Origin: CBDAQA01 sp965198865
GTDB taxonomy: Bacteria > Planctomycetota > Phycisphaerae > Tepidisphaerales > Tepidisphaeraceae
Reading direction: 5' to 3'
Assembly (NCBI GenBank): GCA_965198865.1
Contig: CBDAQA010000028.1
Span: forward strand, 62,001 to 126,000
Length of the DNA: 64,000 nt
In this document: one piece after another, positions 42,658-52,650 of the stretch
How positions within the stretch are numbered: position 1 is the stretch's first letter
Layout of the letters: each line of letters opens with the position of its first letter
Notes under the pieces: generated by a model
Told to the model about the DNA's origin: nothing
The model's input: the letters and a program-made list of their open reading frames with translations, nothing else
Databases searched by the model: none
Position numbers and translations under genes: made by a program

Positions 42658-45399
42658 ATGTCGCGTTGGGCCAAGCATGTCGGGCGTACGTCATCCGGTG
42701 CTCCTCTGCGAAGGGCCAAGCGTCGGTCGACGGCGGCGTTGACGACCGCCGCGGCCGGCCTGTCGCTGGGGCTCGCCCACCCGGCCAGCGCAGGCACCGA
42801 CACGTGGGTCGGCAACACGTCCGTCAACTGGGCCGACGGCACCAACTGGAACCCGGCGACCCCGCCGGCCAGCGGGGACGCGCTGCTGTTCGGCGTCGCC
42901 GGCAGCGCCGGCACGACGCTGACCGACAACCTGATGACCCAGTCCACGTACAACGTGGCCGGCATCACCTTCAACAGCAGCGCTGCCGCTTACACCATTA
43001 ACCCCTCCAACGCAGCCGCGGGCGGGAGCGGGTTCACCCTGCAAGGGGCGATCGTCAACAGCGGCAACAACCTGGAGACGATCAACGACCGGATCGGCCT
43101 GACCGCCACGCAGACGATCACCACCAACACCGGCGGCGGGAACATCACGCTCGGCGGCGTCGTCAACGGCACCGGCGGGCTGACCCTGAGCGGCTCGGGC
43201 ACCGTAACGATGTCGGCGGCGAACGCCTACTCCGGCAACACCACCGTGAACGGCGGGACGCTGAACGTGACCGGGCAGCTCTACTCCGCCGGCGGCAACT
43301 CGGCCACGATCACCGTGGCCGGCGGGGCGCTGCTCGACGTGCTGACCACGGGGAGCGCGACCAACAACGCGATCGGCGACGGCGCCGGTGCCACCTGGTC
43401 CATCGCCGGCACGCTGAAGGTCGACGGCTCCGCCGAGATCCTCACGCTGCCGGGCAACGTGATCCTGAACAACGGCGGCACGATCGGCGGGACATCGGTC
43501 GGCGCCGGCAGCTACGGCACGCTGTACGGCGGCTCGCTGAACGGCGCCACGACCATCACCGCCAACGGCGCGGGGAACGCGATCGTGACCCCCTCGATCG
43601 GCCTCGCCGGCACCCTCGGGTTCAGCACGCCATTGGCGGGCGACGCCCTCTCGGCCTCGTCCAAACTGATTGACGGCAACGGTGCCGCCGGCATCCTGAA
43701 CAAGACCGGCCAGGGCACGCTCACGTTGTCCGGGGCCAGCACCTACTCGGGCAACACGATCGTCACCGCGGGGACGCTGAACGTCTCGGGGACGCTCTAC
43801 GGCGCGGGCATCCCCGCCGCCGGCACGCCGTCGATCATCATCGCCTCCGGCGCGAAGCTCGGCGTCGAGACGACGACGAACAACGCGATCGGGTACGGGT
43901 CGGCCTCCACCTGGAACGTCAGCGGCAGCCTGAGCGTGGACGGCGCCGGCGTCGTGCTGACGCTGCCCGGCAACGTCATCCTGAACAACGGGTCGATCGT
44001 CTCCACGCAGACCACGGGCAACGCCGGGTTCGGCACGCTCTACGGCGGGCTGGCCAACGGCAACGGGTACAACACGCCGGTCACCGCCAACGGGACCACC
44101 AACACGATCTCCGTCCCCACGTTCGGCATGGCCGGCGTGCAGACGTTCAACACGCCGTCGGGGACCGACGTCCTGACCGTGTCGAGCAAACTCATGGACG
44201 GCAACGGCATCACCGGCGTCCTCAACAAGGCCGGCCAGGGCACGGTCAAGGTCACCGCGGCCGAGTCGTACACCGGGAACACCAACGTCAGCGCCGGCAC
44301 GCTGGTCGTCGCCAGCACGCTCTACGGCGCGGCCGCAACCACCGCCACGATCACCGTGGCCAGCGGGGCGACGCTCAACTCCAGCAGCGGCACCAACAAC
44401 GCGATCGGCATGGGGTCCGGCGCGACGTGGAACGTCAGCGGTACGCTGACCGTCACCGGTGCCGGCGAGGTCCTCTCGATGCCCGGCAACCTCGTGCTCG
44501 CCAACGGCGGCACGATCACCGGCACGACCTCCAACGCCGCCTACGGAACCCTGTACGGCGGGAGCGGCTCCAACTACGTCACCCGCCTCATCGCGACCGG
44601 GGCCGGCAACACGATCAGCGTGCCCAGCTTCCGGATCGACGGGTCGCAATCGTTCAACACGCCCTCCGCGTCCGATGCCCTGCTCGTTTCCGCGCCGCTG
44701 TCGGACCGAAACAGTACGGCCAACATCACCAAGCTGGGCCTGGGCGTGCTCACGCTCAGCGGCTCCAACGCCTACTCGGGCGGCACCGCCGTCACCGCCG
44801 GGACGCTGCTGGTCACCAACACCACGGGATCGGCAACCGGCACCGCGGGCGTGACCGTCGCGGCCAACGCCGCGCTCGGCGGGACCGGCACGATCAGCGC
44901 GGCGGTCACCGTCCCCGCCAACGGGACCCTGTTCACCGGGCTGACCGCCAACACGGCCGGGGCGACCGCCGGCACCCTCACCGTGGGCCCCGGCACCTCG
45001 TTGGCCGGCTCGACGCTGATCGACCTGACCGCGCCGAACACGAGCGACAAGCTGGTGATCTCCGGCACGTCCGGCGTGACGCTGGGCGGGTCGCTGACCG
45101 TCAGCGACCCCAACAGGATCCCGTTCGCGGCCGGGCAGACGTACGCCATCCTCTCGTACGGCTCGAACTCGACGGGCGGCACCACGTTCGCCTCGCTGAC
45201 GCTGCCCACGCTCTCGTCCGACCTGACGTGGGACACGACCCACCTGTACGCCAGCAGCAGCAGCGACACGCTCAGCGGCGACATCATCGTGGACGCCACC
45301 ACCGCCGCCCCCGAGCCGACGAGCCTGGGGCTGCTGGCCTGCTCGACCGCCGGCCTGCTGGGCCGCCGCGTCCGCCGCCAGCGCCGCCGGGTCGGGTAG
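42658..45399 (+). CDS. PEP-CTERM surface protein with autotransporter-associated beta-strand repeats (module B)
   Basis: 913 residues from ATG 42658 (GGGAGA about 8 bases upstream). Signal-like N-terminus RRAKRRSTAALTTAAAGLSLGLAHPASA. Four or more long internal repeats, each about 160-170 residues, with NKTGQGTLTLSGASTYSGNT, TVSSKLMDGNG, GTLYGGL and VNGGTLNVTGQLY. Sequence is Gly/Thr/Asn-rich. The C-terminus APEPTSLGLLACSTAGLLG then RRVRRQRRR is the PEP-CTERM signal. It shares the repeat family and the tail with 28761-30764. It begins a rightward run with the pseudopilin (67-bp gap) and two glycoside hydrolases. Probable function: surface fibre or adhesin of the degradation machinery. Confidence 0.85.
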   Translation: MSRWAKHVGRTSSGAPLRRAKRRSTAALTTAAAGLSLGLAHPASAGTDTWVGNTSVNWADGTNWNPATPPASGDALLFGVAGSAGTTLTDNLMTQSTYNVAGITFNSSAAAYTINPSNAAAGGSGFTLQGAIVNSGNNLETINDRIGLTATQTITTNTGGGNITLGGVVNGTGGLTLSGSGTVTMSAANAYSGNTTVNGGTLNVTGQLYSAGGNSATITVAGGALLDVLTTGSATNNAIGDGAGATWSIAGTLKVDGSAEILTLPGNVILNNGGTIGGTSVGAGSYGTLYGGSLNGATTITANGAGNAIVTPSIGLAGTLGFSTPLAGDALSASSKLIDGNGAAGILNKTGQGTLTLSGASTYSGNTIVTAGTLNVSGTLYGAGIPAAGTPSIIIASGAKLGVETTTNNAIGYGSASTWNVSGSLSVDGAGVVLTLPGNVILNNGSIVSTQTTGNAGFGTLYGGLANGNGYNTPVTANGTTNTISVPTFGMAGVQTFNTPSGTDVLTVSSKLMDGNGITGVLNKAGQGTVKVTAAESYTGNTNVSAGTLVVASTLYGAAATTATITVASGATLNSSSGTNNAIGMGSGATWNVSGTLTVTGAGEVLSMPGNLVLANGGTITGTTSNAAYGTLYGGSGSNYVTRLIATGAGNTISVPSFRIDGSQSFNTPSASDALLVSAPLSDRNSTANITKLGLGVLTLSGSNAYSGGTAVTAGTLLVTNTTGSATGTAGVTVAANAALGGTGTISAAVTVPANGTLFTGLTANTAGATAGTLTVGPGTSLAGSTLIDLTAPNTSDKLVISGTSGVTLGGSLTVSDPNRIPFAAGQTYAILSYGSNSTGGTTFASLTLPTLSSDLTWDTTHLYASSSSDTLSGDIIVDATTAAPEPTSLGLLACSTAGLLGRRVRRQRRRVG

Positions 45400-45466
45400 G
45401 TCGGTTGCCGGGCCGCTCGCGGCCAAGTGTGAGCAGCACGCGCGCCGCGCGAAACAGGAGTCCGCC

Positions 45467-46306
45467 ATGTCCAAGCGAACCGGTCCCCGCCCCGCCTTCA
45501 CGCTCGTCGAGCTGCTGGTCGTCATCGGCATCATCGCCGTGCTGATCGGCATCCTGCTGCCGTCGCTGAACCGGGCCCGCGCGCAGGCCCGTCGGACGCA
45601 GGACCTGAGCAACATCCGCCAGATGGCGGTGGCCGCCATCAACTACGCGACCAACGCCAGGGGCGCGTACCCGATCGGCACGCAGGGGGGCCCGTTCGGC
45701 GCCGAGGACATGGCGTGGATCAACAATGCCACGGCCGACTACTTCATCCAGTTCTGCAACGGCCACAACAACATCTTCACCGACCTCGACGCCAACCCGC
45801 TGCTGGGCCGGGTGCTGTGCTGCAACGCCGTGTTCGACAACGCGGTGCAGTTCGGCGTCGTGCAGACGGGCTACTACGCCAGCTACAACGAGGAGCAGAT
45901 GGGCTGGATCTACTGGGGCGGCCGCCGGTACCAGAACTGGAATCAGTACGCGCCCGGCGTCGCCAGTGCTCGGTTCGTGCCGACGATCATCAACCGCGAC
46001 GGCACGACCGGCAGCTACGCGTTGCCGCTCCGCCAGGGCGACCACCCGACCAGCCGGACGCTGTTCACCTGCTACAGCTACCTGAGCCCCAGCTACTACA
46101 ACGGCATCATCCCCCACCAGACGACCGGCGGGGGCATCGCCAAGACGGTCAGCGCCTCCGACCCGTACCAGTTCATCTCCAAGGCCAAGCAGAACGCCGG
46201 CATGTGCATGGCCTACACCGACGGCAGCGCGCGATTCGTGTCGCCCGGCGACATGGGTGCCGTCACCGGGGCCAGCTACTACTACTACGACACCACCGCC
46301 CACTAG
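45467..46306 (+). CDS. Type II pseudopilin-like protein (DUF1559-related), module B
   Basis: 279 residues. Prepilin site with FTLVELLVVIGIIAVLIGI at residues ~11-30, then LNRARAQARRTQDLSNIRQM. The C-terminus GMCMAYTDGSARFVSPGDM matches the -DG- end of its paralogue (27831-28694), and both share WIYWGRR/WIYWGGR and LPLRQG/PVRQG in the middle. It is expected to be cleaved by a prepilin peptidase and assembled in a pseudopilus or sheath. Its fixed placement beside a PEP-CTERM protein in both modules suggests the two work together. Confidence 0.88.
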   Translation: MSKRTGPRPAFTLVELLVVIGIIAVLIGILLPSLNRARAQARRTQDLSNIRQMAVAAINYATNARGAYPIGTQGGPFGAEDMAWINNATADYFIQFCNGHNNIFTDLDANPLLGRVLCCNAVFDNAVQFGVVQTGYYASYNEEQMGWIYWGGRRYQNWNQYAPGVASARFVPTIINRDGTTGSYALPLRQGDHPTSRTLFTCYSYLSPSYYNGIIPHQTTGGGIAKTVSASDPYQFISKAKQNAGMCMAYTDGSARFVSPGDMGAVTGASYYYYDTTAH

Positions 46307-46327
46307 CGGGCTGCCCTCTCGCTTGCT

Positions 46328-46353
46328 CCCTCTCCCGGTACGCCGGGAGAGGG
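46328..46353. repeat. Perfect 11-bp hairpin (CCCTCTCCCGG/CCGGGAGAGGG)
   Basis: Arms at 46328-46338 and 46343-46353 enclose a 4-nt loop, followed by CTGGGGTGAGGG. This palindrome type is widespread in bacterial genomes. It lies between the pseudopilin and the GH38-like gene and could reduce read-through. Confidence 0.75.
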
Positions 46354-46430
46354 CTGGGGTGAGGGTCCCGTCGGGTGCCAAACCGCTTGGCCCACGAGAC
46401 CGCGCTCCAACAGACGGCCGCGAAAACAGA

Positions 46431-49400
46431 ATGATCAGACGCTCGACATTCTTGGCAGTCCCCGCGTTCGGGCTCGCCCTGCTCCTGACGATAAGGTCGG
46501 CCGCAGCACCGCCGGCCACGCGGTCGGCGGGCGACGTCGAGGTCGACGAGGAGGTGCCCGCGGCCACCATCCGGGCGACCGCGTCATCGCAGTTCTCGTC
46601 CAGCCAGCCGGCATCGAACCTGATCGACGGCACCGGCATGGGCCCGGCCGGGCACGACAACAACGCCGACGCCGTCACCATGTGGCACACGGCCGTCGAC
46701 CCCGCACCCACCCGCCCCGCGGCCGGGATGCCCGAAGCCCCGGCGTGGGTCCGCTTCGACTTCGACCCGCCCCGCCCGATCGGCAAGGTCGGCATCTGGA
46801 ACCACAACCAGTCGGGCCTGACCGACCGCGGCTTCAAGCGAACGCACCTGGTCGGCACGTCGGACGGCACCCACTGGTTCCCGCTGGCCGCCAACGGTCA
46901 GGAAACCCTCGTCGTGCCGCGGGCGCCGGGCGATGGCGATGCGGCGGCCAGTTGCAGCATCACCACCACCGGTCGGTCGGTGCGGTCGGTCGTGCTGGCC
47001 GCCGACGCCGTGGAGGGGAACTACGGCGGGAACGTGTACGGGCTGTCGGCCGTCAAGTTCTACGCGACGCGCCACGTGTCGACCGCCGATCTCCCGCCGC
47101 CCACCGGGCTCGACGTCGAGTGCCGCTCCTACTACCTCCGTCGTCCCGACGGTCAGCCTGGCCGCGCGATCACCGTCGGCTTTACGGGGTCCAAGCTCTA
47201 CGCCGCCGCCACGCTCGCCTGTCACGGCCCGACCGGCGCGGACCAGCGCCTGCCGATCGCCGCCAACCGCAACGGGACCGATAGCGTCGACTGGACCCTC
47301 CCGCCGGGCGTGGGCGTGACCGCAAACGCGACCATCGACCTGACCCTGACCGTGGCCGGCACGACGGTCCGCCAGACGGTTGACGTGCCCAAGCTGCGGC
47401 AGTGGACCGTCTACCTCTACCCGCAGTCGCACGTCGACATCGGCTTCACCACGACCCAGGATTTCGTCCGTCGGATCCACGAGCGGAACGTCGACGTCGG
47501 CATCGACATGGGTCGGGCCAGTGCCAACTACCCGGCCGGCGCGCGGTCGGTCTGGAACACCGAGGCCCAGTGGGTGGTCGAGTCGTACCTGCACGACGCC
47601 ACGCCCGAGCGGCGGGCCGCGTTCATCGATGCCGTCAAGCGCGGCTGGATCGGCCTCGACTGCAACTACGACAACGCCAACACCAGCATCTTCTCCGACG
47701 AGGAGTTCCTGCGGTTCTTCCGCCACGGCATGGAGATGCGCCGGCTGACCGGGAGGCCCGTCGACACGATGGTGCAGTTCGACGTGCCGGGCATGAGCTG
47801 GGGCGTCGTGTCGGCCGCGGCACAGTGCGGCGTGCGCGGCGTGCTGAACTTCGCCAACGACTTCGCCCGCCTCGGCAGCAGCCGGGCCACGTGGGAGGGC
47901 AGGCCGTTCTGGTGGGTCGCGCCCGACGGCAAGACGCGCGTGCTGTTCCTCCAGGGCCCCACCTACGCCACCAGCGTCTACCTCAAGGGCGCGAAGGTGA
48001 AGCTCAAGCCCGCCGCCCCCGCCGACCGGTACCCCGAGGCCGACCTCGGCCACGTGCCCACGCCGGTGCAGGACTTCCGCAAGGACATGGACCGGGTCAC
48101 CACCGCCAACCCATCCGCCCTGTTCCTGGACCCGTTCATCTTCCGCGAGTCGCGCCGGCTCGAGAAGGCCGACTGGCCGTACGACATCTACTTCATGGCC
48201 TGGGGCCTGTGGGACAACGCGTTCGCCGACGGCGACCTGCCCAAGTCCGTCCGCGCCTGGAACGAGAAGTACGCGTTCCCCAAGGTCGTCATCAGCGACG
48301 CCCATGGCATCGTGACCGCCTTCGCCGACAAGTTCGATGACCTGATCCCCCAGGTCCACGGCGACTACACCGAGTACTGGACCGACGGCCTCGGCTCCGA
48401 CGCCCGCCGCGTCGGCGAGGTCCGCGTTGCCAAGGAACGACTGGTCGACAGCCAGGTCCTGGCCACCCTGCTCAAGCCCGGCCACCCCGCCACGCTCGCC
48501 GGCACCGACGACGCCTGGCGCGACGTGATGCTCGCGTCGGAGCACACCTGGGGCTACTACGTCCCGTCGTCCCCGTTCGCCAAGCGGGTCGAGGCGGTCA
48601 AGGCCTCCTACTTCGACGGCGCCGCCGACCGCAGCCGCGCCCTGCAGACCGCTGCCCTGAAGTCGATCGAGCGGCCCGACGGCGACGCGATCACCGTGAT
48701 CAACACGCTGTCGTTCCCGCGCACCGGCGTCGTCACGATTCACTCGCCCGCCCCCGGCATCGTGGACGACGCCGGGCGCGACGTGCCCGCCCAGCGCTTG
48801 GCCGACGGCGACCTGGCGTTCCTCGCCGCCGACGTTCCCGCGCTCGGGTGCAAGAGCTATCATCCCTCGCCGCGCCCCGCGGTCGCGCCGGCCGTTGGCT
48901 GCGTCGCTTCAGGCAACGCGCTCCACAACGGCCCGGTCGACGTGATCCTGGACCCCGCGAACGGCGACATTGATCGGCTGAACTTCAACGGCCACGAGTT
49001 CGTCAACCGCGACTCGCCCTACCGGCTCAACACGTACCGCTACCTGCGCGCCGGCGACGCGCCCGACAAGGCGACCGGCCCGTCCGCCGTCACCATCGCC
49101 GTCAAGGAGGCCGGCCCGATCGTGGCGTCGCTGATGGTCACGTCCAAGGCCGAGGGGTGCAACCAGCTCAACCGCGAGGTCCGACTCACGGCCGGCGACC
49201 CGCGCGTCGAGTGCGTCGACACCATTGACAAGATCGCCACGCCGGCCAAGGAGGGCGTCCATTTCGCCTTCGCCTTCAACCTGCCCGGCGGAACGCCCCG
49301 CATGGACATCCCCTGGGGCGTCATGGTGCCCGAGGCCGACCAGATCCCCGGCGCCAACCGCAACTGGCTCGCCTGCCAGCGCTGGGTCGACCTCTCCAAC

Positions 49401-49967
49401 GACCGCGACGGCGTCACCTGGACCTGCGCCGAGATGCCGCTCATTGAGTTCGGCGACATCACCGCCAACATCATGGGCATGGGCAGTTCCCCCAAGCAAT
49501 GGCTGCCGCACCTGCTCAAGCCGCGTACCACGCTGCTGTCATGGGCCCTCAACAACCACTGGTTCACCAATTTCCCCGATCGCCAGGGCGGCGTGATTCT
49601 GTTCCACTACGCGATCCTGCCCCACGGCCCCTACGACCCGGCGGTCGCCAACCGCTTCGGCCTCGACCGTGCCCGCCCGCTGATCGCCATCCGCACGACC
49701 GGCAGCCCAAAGTTGATCGCCCCCGTCGCGGTCGACAACCCGCGCGTGTTCATCTCTGCCCTCAAGCCCAGCGACGACGGCGCCGCCGTGATCCTCCGCC
49801 TGCGGTCCGTCTCCGACCATCCCGAACCGGTCCACCTGACGTTCCCCGCTGGCACGCCCAAATCGATCCAGCAGTGCCAAGCCGACGAGGTGCCGCTCGT
49901 GCCCGCCGCCGCGGATCTCACGGTCCCGCCGCTCGGCGGCGCGAGCCTTCGGATGCGGTATCCTTGA
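46431..49967 (+). CDS. GH38-like alpha-mannosidase with N-terminal discoidin-like module
   Basis: 1178 residues from ATG 46431; signal peptide MIRRSTFLAVPAFGLALLLT...SAAA. Residues ~40-215 are a discoidin/F5-8C-like module (IRATASSQFSSSQPASNLIDG, VGIWNHNQSG). The catalytic part has the GH38 zinc motif H334-x-D336 in SHVDIGFTTT and nucleophile D451 in QFDVPGMSWG, then a long C-terminal beta region with FHYAILPHGPYDP. It would release alpha-mannose from N-glycan-like or mannan substrates outside the cytoplasm. It stands in the rightward run of module B, ahead of the GH36-like gene. Confidence 0.85.
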   Translation: MIRRSTFLAVPAFGLALLLTIRSAAAPPATRSAGDVEVDEEVPAATIRATASSQFSSSQPASNLIDGTGMGPAGHDNNADAVTMWHTAVDPAPTRPAAGMPEAPAWVRFDFDPPRPIGKVGIWNHNQSGLTDRGFKRTHLVGTSDGTHWFPLAANGQETLVVPRAPGDGDAAASCSITTTGRSVRSVVLAADAVEGNYGGNVYGLSAVKFYATRHVSTADLPPPTGLDVECRSYYLRRPDGQPGRAITVGFTGSKLYAAATLACHGPTGADQRLPIAANRNGTDSVDWTLPPGVGVTANATIDLTLTVAGTTVRQTVDVPKLRQWTVYLYPQSHVDIGFTTTQDFVRRIHERNVDVGIDMGRASANYPAGARSVWNTEAQWVVESYLHDATPERRAAFIDAVKRGWIGLDCNYDNANTSIFSDEEFLRFFRHGMEMRRLTGRPVDTMVQFDVPGMSWGVVSAAAQCGVRGVLNFANDFARLGSSRATWEGRPFWWVAPDGKTRVLFLQGPTYATSVYLKGAKVKLKPAAPADRYPEADLGHVPTPVQDFRKDMDRVTTANPSALFLDPFIFRESRRLEKADWPYDIYFMAWGLWDNAFADGDLPKSVRAWNEKYAFPKVVISDAHGIVTAFADKFDDLIPQVHGDYTEYWTDGLGSDARRVGEVRVAKERLVDSQVLATLLKPGHPATLAGTDDAWRDVMLASEHTWGYYVPSSPFAKRVEAVKASYFDGAADRSRALQTAALKSIERPDGDAITVINTLSFPRTGVVTIHSPAPGIVDDAGRDVPAQRLADGDLAFLAADVPALGCKSYHPSPRPAVAPAVGCVASGNALHNGPVDVILDPANGDIDRLNFNGHEFVNRDSPYRLNTYRYLRAGDAPDKATGPSAVTIAVKEAGPIVASLMVTSKAEGCNQLNREVRLTAGDPRVECVDTIDKIATPAKEGVHFAFAFNLPGGTPRMDIPWGVMVPEADQIPGANRNWLACQRWVDLSNDRDGVTWTCAEMPLIEFGDITANIMGMGSSPKQWLPHLLKPRTTLLSWALNNHWFTNFPDRQGGVILFHYAILPHGPYDPAVANRFGLDRARPLIAIRTTGSPKLIAPVAVDNPRVFISALKPSDDGAAVILRLRSVSDHPEPVHLTFPAGTPKSIQQCQADEVPLVPAAADLTVPPLGGASLRMRYP

Positions 49968-50026
49968 TCGCCGCCATCTTTCCGCAAGTGGCCAAAGCCC
50001 TAGTTACCCGCGCCGCTGGAGACATC

Positions 50027-52552
50027 GTGTTCACCCGTCAACCGCTATCGGTCGCGCTGTCCCTCCTGATGTCCCTCGCGTGCCGGCGCGCGGTCGCCGC
50101 CGTCGCGTTCCCCGGCGTTGATCCTGGCCCCGCAGCGTCGGTGCAGGACGGCGACCGTTACACGCTGCGGAACAACGTCCTCTCCGCCACTTGGCGTGCC
50201 GACGGCGGCGCGCTCGCCCCGGTCGAGTTTGTCGACCGGGTCGGCAACGCGCGACACGACCAGACCGGGGCCGCGCTGTTCCGCCTGGCCACGCGAGCGT
50301 CGCCGACGCTGCCGCCGGGGTTCGACGTCGCCGTGCGGCTCTCGCGCGACACGGTGACGGTCGCCGCCTCGCGCGACGGCGTCGACTGGCGCGACCTGGC
50401 CTCGTTCCCCCGTGCCGACTTCGCCGGCAATCCCACGCTCCTCCGCATCGGCAAGATGAGCAGGATCGGCACCGCGACCGACAACCCCGGCGAACACGGC
50501 CCGCCCGGCGAATGCACAATCACCGACGTTGTCCCGCCGCCCGCCCCAGCCGGGCCGTTCCACTTCGCCGGCAACGCCCATGTAGCGTCGGTGCGTGACT
50601 TCCCCTTTCCGCCCGGCGTCACCGCGGCGTCGTGCCGCATCGACAAGGGGACCGACCACGGCATGACCTGGGGCCCGGCGCTGGCGTTGGTATGGGAGGA
50701 GGGCCGGCGGTTCGTCGTCGTCGGCGTGCGCGACGCGAACGGCACGTTCAACGTCGACACCGCCGCGGGCGAGCGGATCGTCTCGGCCAAGCTGGACCCG
50801 TTTCCGCCGTTCGACCTGCCGTCCTCGGCGTTCCGGCTGACCACGCCGCCCGCGATCGTCCACCTGACCGGCCAGCGCGATGGCGTTCGACTGGCCGACC
50901 GGCTTGCCGGGTCGGCCGTCGTGGCTGATCTCACGTCGGACGCCGGCCTGCACGTCCGCTGGCGCGCGGAGCTGCGTGATGGTTCCAACTACGTCCGCCA
51001 GACGGTCGAGCTCACGTCGCCACAGCAGACCATCGGGCTCACCGCCGTCGAGCTGGCCGACGTGCGAGCCCCCGGCTTGGCCACCATCGGCAGCTGCCCC
51101 GGGTGCCCGGTGGCGGGACGCGGGCTGTTCGCTGGCGTCGAGATCCCGGGGTCGCAGAACGTCACCACGGCCGACGGCGCGCGCGTCCGCTTCGCGTGCA
51201 GTTTGGCCGTGTCGCCGGCGCAGTCGTACGACTTCGGGCAGGTCGTGGGCGTCTGGTCGGCGAACCAGCTGCGGCGGTCGTTCCTGTACTACGTGGAGCG
51301 CGAGCGCGCCCGGCCGACCAAGCCGTTCCTGCACTACAACTGTTGGTACGACCTCGGCTATGGCGTGACCGCCGACGGCATCGCCGGCGCGGCCGAGGCG
51401 TTCGACCGGGAGATGGTCCGGGCCCGCGGCGTGCCGGTCGAGTCGTACCTGGTCGACGACGGCTGGGACGACGTCCACCGCGGCCTGTGGGCCGAGAACC
51501 TCCGCACCTTCCCCGGCGGGTTCGCCGCCCTCAAGGCCCGGCTCGACCTGCTCGGCGCGCACCTGGGCGTGTGGATCTCACCGCTGGGCGGCTACGGCGG
51601 GGCCGAGCAGCGGACCGCGCTGGCGCGGCGCGCGGGGCTCATCCCCGCCGACGGCCAGCTCGACCTGTCGTGCCCCGCCTACAAGCGGTGGTTCCAGGGC
51701 CGGTGCCTGCAACTGATGCGCGAGGGGGGCGTGAACGCGCTCAAGTGGGACCGGGCCGGCGACGGCGTGACGCCGCACTTCATGGCGCTGCTCGACGTCG
51801 CGCGCCACCTGCGGGTGGCCAACCCTGAGGTGTTCATCAACGTCACCGTCGGCACGTGGCCGTCGCCGTTCTGGTTGAACCACGTCGACACGACCTGGCG
51901 CAACGGCACCGGCGACGTCGGCTGGGCCGGCGTGGCCAACGACCCGGCCAACCCGGTCCACGCCCGCGAGCGGTGGCTGACGTTCCGCGACGGGTCGTGC
52001 CGCCAGCGCTTCGTCGAGGCGTCGCCGCTCTACCCGCTGAACTCGGTCATGCACCACGGCATCGTCCACGGCCGAAACTTCCAGGGTGGCGACGTCGGTA
52101 AGAGCGGGCCCGACCTGCGGCACGAGGCGCGGTCCTACTTCGCCACGGGGTCGACGCTGCAGGAGCTGTACCTGACGCCGTCGATGATGACGCCGGCCGC
52201 GTGGGACGACGTCGCCGCCGCCGCCCGCTGGGCGCACGCCAACGCCGACGTGCTGGTCGACGCGCACTGGGTCGGCGGCGACCCGCTGAAGCTGGAGCCG
52301 TACGGCTACGCCGCGTGGAACGGTCGCAAGGCGACGCTGATGCTCCGCAACCCCGACGACCGCCCGCGGACGATCGCCGTCGACCCGGCGGTCGCGTTCG
52401 AGCTGCCGCCCGGCGCGCCGATGCGCTACCGCTTGACCAGCCCGTACGCCGACGCGCCGGCCCCCGTGTCGGAGATGGTCGCCGGTCGGATTGAGACGAT
52501 CGCGCTGCAGCCGTTCGACGTGCTGGTGCTGGACGCGACGCCGACGCCGTGA
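50027..52552 (+). CDS. GH36/GH27-type (melibiase-like) glycoside hydrolase
   Basis: 841 residues from GTG 50027, with GGAG nine bases upstream and a hydrophobic signal (PLSVALSLLMSLACRRAVAAVA). Residues ~40-180 hold a beta-sandwich resembling LamG/DUF1349 (VTVAASRDGVDWRDLASFP). The barrel (~430-740) has LVDDGWDDVHRG (D477/D478) and the clan-D nucleophile D575 in LKWDRAGDG; WKRW-like PAYKRWFQGR precedes it. Such proteins are annotated as alpha-galactosidase or, misleadingly, enterotoxin. Substrate is probably alpha-galactosides or alpha-GalNAc. It is 59 bp beyond the GH38-like gene and ends module B. Confidence 0.75.
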   Translation: MFTRQPLSVALSLLMSLACRRAVAAVAFPGVDPGPAASVQDGDRYTLRNNVLSATWRADGGALAPVEFVDRVGNARHDQTGAALFRLATRASPTLPPGFDVAVRLSRDTVTVAASRDGVDWRDLASFPRADFAGNPTLLRIGKMSRIGTATDNPGEHGPPGECTITDVVPPPAPAGPFHFAGNAHVASVRDFPFPPGVTAASCRIDKGTDHGMTWGPALALVWEEGRRFVVVGVRDANGTFNVDTAAGERIVSAKLDPFPPFDLPSSAFRLTTPPAIVHLTGQRDGVRLADRLAGSAVVADLTSDAGLHVRWRAELRDGSNYVRQTVELTSPQQTIGLTAVELADVRAPGLATIGSCPGCPVAGRGLFAGVEIPGSQNVTTADGARVRFACSLAVSPAQSYDFGQVVGVWSANQLRRSFLYYVERERARPTKPFLHYNCWYDLGYGVTADGIAGAAEAFDREMVRARGVPVESYLVDDGWDDVHRGLWAENLRTFPGGFAALKARLDLLGAHLGVWISPLGGYGGAEQRTALARRAGLIPADGQLDLSCPAYKRWFQGRCLQLMREGGVNALKWDRAGDGVTPHFMALLDVARHLRVANPEVFINVTVGTWPSPFWLNHVDTTWRNGTGDVGWAGVANDPANPVHARERWLTFRDGSCRQRFVEASPLYPLNSVMHHGIVHGRNFQGGDVGKSGPDLRHEARSYFATGSTLQELYLTPSMMTPAAWDDVAAAARWAHANADVLVDAHWVGGDPLKLEPYGYAAWNGRKATLMLRNPDDRPRTIAVDPAVAFELPPGAPMRYRLTSPYADAPAPVSEMVAGRIETIALQPFDVLVLDATPTP

Positions 52553-52571
52553 CACGGGCCTGCGAGTTCCG

Positions 52572-52602
52572 TGCCCCGCTGAAGCGGGCACGCCGGTGCG
52601 TT
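52572..52602. repeat. Short hairpin GCCCCGCT/AGCGGGC
   Basis: The sequence around 52580-52600 reads GCCCCGCTGAAGCGGGC, a short stem after the last gene of module B. It is a likely weak terminator or a REP-like unit. Confidence 0.5.
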
Positions 52603-52650
52603 CCTGTTTTGGGATGACCCGGCGTTACCGCGCGGGTACGCTTGCGGTTC

